From: JAICLL01 sp035252155
GTDB taxonomy: Bacteria; Planctomycetota; Planctomycetia; Pirellulales; JAICIG01
Length of the DNA stretch: 8,315 bases
Direction of reading: 5' to 3'
NCBI GenBank assembly: GCA_035252155.1
Contig: DATFDL010000453.1
Span: forward strand, 1-8,315
Shown: one piece after another, positions 6,504 to 8,315 of the stretch
Numbering within the stretch: position 1 is the first letter of the stretch
How the letters are laid out: each line of letters opens with the position of its first letter
Translations under genes and position numbers: made by a program
Notes under the pieces: model-generated
The model's input: only the letters and a program-made list of their open reading frames with translations
What the model was told of the DNA's origin: nothing
Database searches by the model: none

Positions 6504-8003
6504 TCAGTTGGTTAAGGACGTCGAGTCAAGAGCGTCCTTCGTTTTCTTCGTTTCCTTCTGTTCCGATGCGTCGGCGGCGCGCACCTGACCTGCCCGAATG
6601 AACCACCAGCCGGCCGCGGTCATCCCCAACAGCCTCGCCCCATCACGGAAGCGGCGGATATTTGTTTTTCCATAGGTCCGCGCGGCATAACGGATTGGCA
6701 GATTGACAATCCCTAGGCCCAAGACCGCCGCGGGAAAGAGCAGCTCGAAATCTCCGAACGGATCACGGTCGCCGAAATCCTTTCGCCACGCGATAAGCCG
6801 TTGATAGTCGCGCCGCGAGAACAGCTTTGTCCCACAAAGGCAATCGGTTAAGGGCGTCTCCAGCACGTGGCTCAGCGCACGGGCGAAAAAGCGGTTGCCC
6901 AGCTTGTTCAGCGTCCGCATCGCGCCGCGCTCCATCGGCAGCGTCAGCCGGTCGCCATTAACAAAATCGCCGCGGCCTTCGCAGTACGCGCGGTAAAAAT
7001 CGGCGAGCGACTCGGGCGGCGTCGTGAGGTCGGCGTCGAGGATGGCGATCAGATCGCCCGACGCGTGCGCTATCCCGAGGCGCACCGCGTCGGCCTTGCC
7101 TCGACCGGTCTGTTGCAACGCTTTGACGCGCAGCATCGAAGCTCCGACGGAGTGAGGGGCCGCGCGGTCTCCCTCTCCCACCGGGAGAGGGCCGGGGTGA
7201 GGGGGCGTAGATTGCGAGTGATCCGATCCGCCACGCGCACACGCAATGACCACCCGCTGGATCTCTTCCCACGTTGCGTCGGTCGAGTGCCCTTCGACGA
7301 AGATCAGCTCGAGTTCAGTGCCAGCCAGCTCCGGCAGCCGCGGAAGCAATGCGGCGATATTGCCGCGCTCATTTCGGGCCGGAACAATGACGGACAACGA
7401 CGGCAGCTTCCCTCGCGGCCCCGCGCTGTTGGGACGCAGCATTAGCAACCGAAACGGTGCGAGGCGGCGGACAATTGGTATCGCCGCCAAGAACCGATTG
7501 ACGACCCGCGCTGGACGCGGCAAAGCCCACGGCGAGAAGCCGGCGTGCCGCACGCGCACCACCCGCCAGCCGGTAGACTTAATGCCTGAAGCGCTACGCC
7601 CGCTGAATACCGCTAATAACCGGGCCGTCCGCGGCGCAAGCCTCGCCGCGTCGGTGAGCAATCCCCGAAGCGTTGCGTCATCGAGCCGTCGGCAGTCAAT
7701 GACGGTCAAGGTTCGGCTCTCTGGGTCGGCGAGCGCCTCGCGCCATTCGTCGAGGCGGCTCACAACAAGCTTAACCGGGCACACGATTTGATCGGTCAAG
7801 GGTTCGGCGTTTGGTTCTCGCGGGTCGCCCGGACGCCATTCGATCACGCGCTCGAAGTATCTGCCGATCGCGCAAATTTCCGCTTCGACGCTGGCGTCGC
7901 CTTCGTGACCCCCCCTAGTGCCGATCCCCCGCGGAACTTGGCCACCGTGCTGTCTGTCCCCAAGGCGGGCCTGCAACGCGGGTTCGCGAACATCGGCGGG
8001 CAT
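6504..8003 (-). CDS. Family 2 glycosyltransferase with a degenerate N-terminal methyltransferase-like region
   Basis: The frame is open from TTG 8036, but the first 11 codons would come from transposase-remnant DNA. I place the start at ATG 8001-8003 (499 residues) with low certainty, since no ribosome site is visible. The catalytic GT2 domain begins at residue 204 with SVIVPARNE. It continues with IFVEGHSTDATWEE, the nucleotide-sugar segment GRGKADAVRLGIAHASGD, the metal-binding DAD in ILDADLTTP (323-325), then LCGTKLF (389-395), DPFGDFELLF and RTYGKTNIRRF. This pattern matches dolichyl/polyprenyl-phosphate sugar synthase-like enzymes, with a cytoplasmic active site and a lipid-phosphate acceptor. 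Residues about 75-190 look like the second half of a Rossmann methyltransferase (strand TLTVIDC, helix DDATLRGLLTDAARLA, strand ARLLAVFSG), but no glycine-rich SAM motif is present. Residues 267-278 derive from a dispersed repeat, and the C-terminal tail from another. The downstream membrane transferase suggests a shared lipid-linked sugar pathway. Confidence 0.82.
   Translation of the reverse strand: MPADVREPALQARLGDRQHGGQVPRGIGTRGGHEGDASVEAEICAIGRYFERVIEWRPGDPREPNAEPLTDQIVCPVKLVVSRLDEWREALADPESRTLTVIDCRRLDDATLRGLLTDAARLAPRTARLLAVFSGRSASGIKSTGWRVVRVRHAGFSPWALPRPARVVNRFLAAIPIVRRLAPFRLLMLRPNSAGPRGKLPSLSVIVPARNERGNIAALLPRLPELAGTELELIFVEGHSTDATWEEIQRVVIACARGGSDHSQSTPPHPGPLPVGEGDRAAPHSVGASMLRVKALQQTGRGKADAVRLGIAHASGDLIAILDADLTTPPESLADFYRAYCEGRGDFVNGDRLTLPMERGAMRTLNKLGNRFFARALSHVLETPLTDCLCGTKLFSRRDYQRLIAWRKDFGDRDPFGDFELLFPAAVLGLGIVNLPIRYAARTYGKTNIRRFRDGARLLGMTAAGWWFIRAGQVRAADASEQKETKKTKDALDSTSLTN
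6537..6563. repeat. Short tandem repeat (three 9-nt units) coding the glycosyltransferase tail
   Basis: Three 9-nt units, CTTCGTTTT, CTTCGTTTC and CTTCTGTTC, follow one another on the plus strand. On the minus strand they are translated as the charged tail EQKETKKTK near the end of the glycosyltransferase, beyond the conserved domain. The adjacent AAGGACG (6514-6520) and CGTCCTT (6533-6539) form a 7-bp inverted repeat. The tail is probably repeat-derived and dispensable. Confidence 0.5.
7171..7205 (+). repeat. Dispersed palindromic repeat, in-frame copy inside the glycosyltransferase gene
   Basis: A 9-bp perfect stem, CCCTCTCCC at 7171-7179 and GGGAGAGGG at 7183-7191, has a 3-nt loop. It is followed by CCGGGGTGAGGGGG. 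This is the same element as at 5189-5221. On the coding strand it is translated without a stop as PPHPGPLPVGEG. It sits between the helix after the first GT2 strand pair and the VKALQQTGRGK strand, where family members normally have a short surface turn. Confidence 0.8.
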
Positions 8004-8020
8004 GGCTACTATTAGAGCGC

Positions 8021-8182
8021 CTAACAAAATTCGCAATTCAGTAACTTCCAGCAGATCAAACTCTTGGCGAAGTTCAAGAAGCCTTCGTGAATCGTGGCGA
8101 GACGGTCGAAGCGAACCCTTAGCCGTTTGAAACTATGCAGCCAGCTAATCGTTCGTTCTACCACCCAGCGGTATCGGCGGTC
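8021..8182 (-). pseudogene. IS5-type DDE transposase, C-terminal remnant
   Basis: The frame from 8182 to the TAG at 8021-8023 encodes 53 residues. These include RYRWVVERTISWLHSFKRL and IHEGFLNFAKSLICWKLL, the conserved C-terminal end of IS5-group transposases: the glutamate of the DDE triad in VVERT, then the W-L-x-x-F-K-R-L helix. Immediately upstream in frame is TGA (8183-8185). Beyond it the frame reads a non-transposase-like sequence, so the gene is broken or cut off here and cannot make an active enzyme. The 26 bp on the 3' side (8015-8040, beginning GAGCGCCTAACAAAATTC on the plus strand) may contain the original terminal repeat, but the partner end is not in the window. The remnant adjoins the 5' end of the glycosyltransferase gene. 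Confidence 0.8.
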
Positions 8183-8315
8183 TCAAATCTGAAACGCAAT
8201 TGAGGCTCCCGATCCGAGCCACAGAAACTGAGGTAGGAGAAAACATCGCTGGGATGTTCCAATGGGAATGTGGTTCAAACCTTCCCTTGGGAACGGAGTC
8301 CCAGCGATGGCATGT
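8183..8315. other. Non-coding right edge beyond the transposase break
   Basis: Between the in-frame TGA of the transposase remnant and the window end I see no gene start with a ribosome site and no protein-like frame. The main content is the fold-back element at 8244-8309. An AGGAG at 8235-8239 lies just before the fold-back arm, but no convincing frame follows within the window. Confidence 0.45.
8244..8309. repeat. 66-nt fold-back element at the right edge
   Basis: CATCGCTGGGA (8244-8254) pairs perfectly with TCCCAGCGATG (8299-8309). After an internal bulge, GTTCC (8256-8260) pairs with GGAAC (8290-8294), then GGGAA (8264-8268) with TTCCC (8282-8286), then GGT with ACC around a 4-nt loop. 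In all, 24 base pairs form one long, slightly interrupted hairpin. The right arm contains GGGAACGGAGTCC, which nearly repeats 2993-3005. It may be a REP-like element or an RNA hairpin. Whether it belongs to the transposase remnant or to a gene beyond the window cannot be seen. Confidence 0.75.

Noticed and set aside
6496..6525. tRNA-like string GGCTCAGTTGGTTAAGG
   Set aside because: It resembles a tRNA D-arm, but no anticodon arm, T-arm or acceptor complement follows. It spans the stop codon and last codons of the glycosyltransferase gene.
7788..8015. A 75-codon plus-strand frame with fairly protein-like composition
   Set aside because: It is antisense to the glycosyltransferase N-terminal region, has no ribosome site and matches no family I know. 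I keep it only as a reminder that the coding status of 7860-8015 is uncertain.
1..8315. CRISPR array, toxin-antitoxin pair, defence system or phage genes
   Set aside because: No regularly spaced direct repeats, no paired small genes and no nuclease, ATPase or phage structural motifs were seen in any plausible frame.

Overview
The window is high-GC DNA with bacterial gene structure and most likely comes from a planctomycete, probably in or near the Pirellulales. The best evidence is a complete DUF1559 (SBP_bac_10) prepilin-like protein, a family greatly expanded in that phylum. A huge exported protein with no recognisable family and small palindromic repeats of the type common in these genomes fit the same picture. 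This assignment is inference, since no rRNA or marker gene is present.

Layout from left to right. (1) Positions 1-2952 on the minus strand hold one uninterrupted reading frame of 984 codons that runs off the left edge. It has a signal peptide and appears rich in beta strands; I do not recognise its family. (2) Positions 2953-3420 form a divergent intergenic region with small hairpins, a short tRNA-Leu-like 5' fragment and a possible promoter. (3) Positions 3421-4368 (+) encode the DUF1559 protein, followed 37 bp later by a class I SAM-dependent methyltransferase (4406-5155, +). (4) A 102-bp palindrome with perfect 24-bp arms (5155-5256) fills most of the gap between this methyltransferase and the convergent genes to its right. 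A second, smaller palindromic repeat is nested in its loop. (5) On the minus strand, transcribed right to left, a family 2 glycosyltransferase (6504 to about 8003) is followed after 24 bp by a multi-pass mannosyltransferase-like membrane protein (5283-6479). (6) The right edge carries the 3' remnant of an IS5-type transposase gene (8021-8182, -) and a 66-nt fold-back structure (8244-8309).

The two right-hand genes look like an operon for making or transferring lipid-linked sugars at the membrane: a cytoplasmic GT2 enzyme of the dolichyl/polyprenyl-phosphate sugar synthase type and a PIG-V/Gpi18-like integral membrane transferase. The link of the methyltransferase to this pathway is only by position, and it is convergent.

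The most interesting material is repeat-derived. The same CCCTCTCCC-loop-GGGAGAGG element occurs twice in the same orientation: once inside the perfect palindrome at 5155-5256, and once in frame inside the glycosyltransferase gene, where it is translated as part of an apparent extra loop. The 5' end of that gene abuts the transposase remnant, and its N-terminal domain looks like a decayed or truncated methyltransferase fold. I found no CRISPR array, no complete tRNA and no rRNA.
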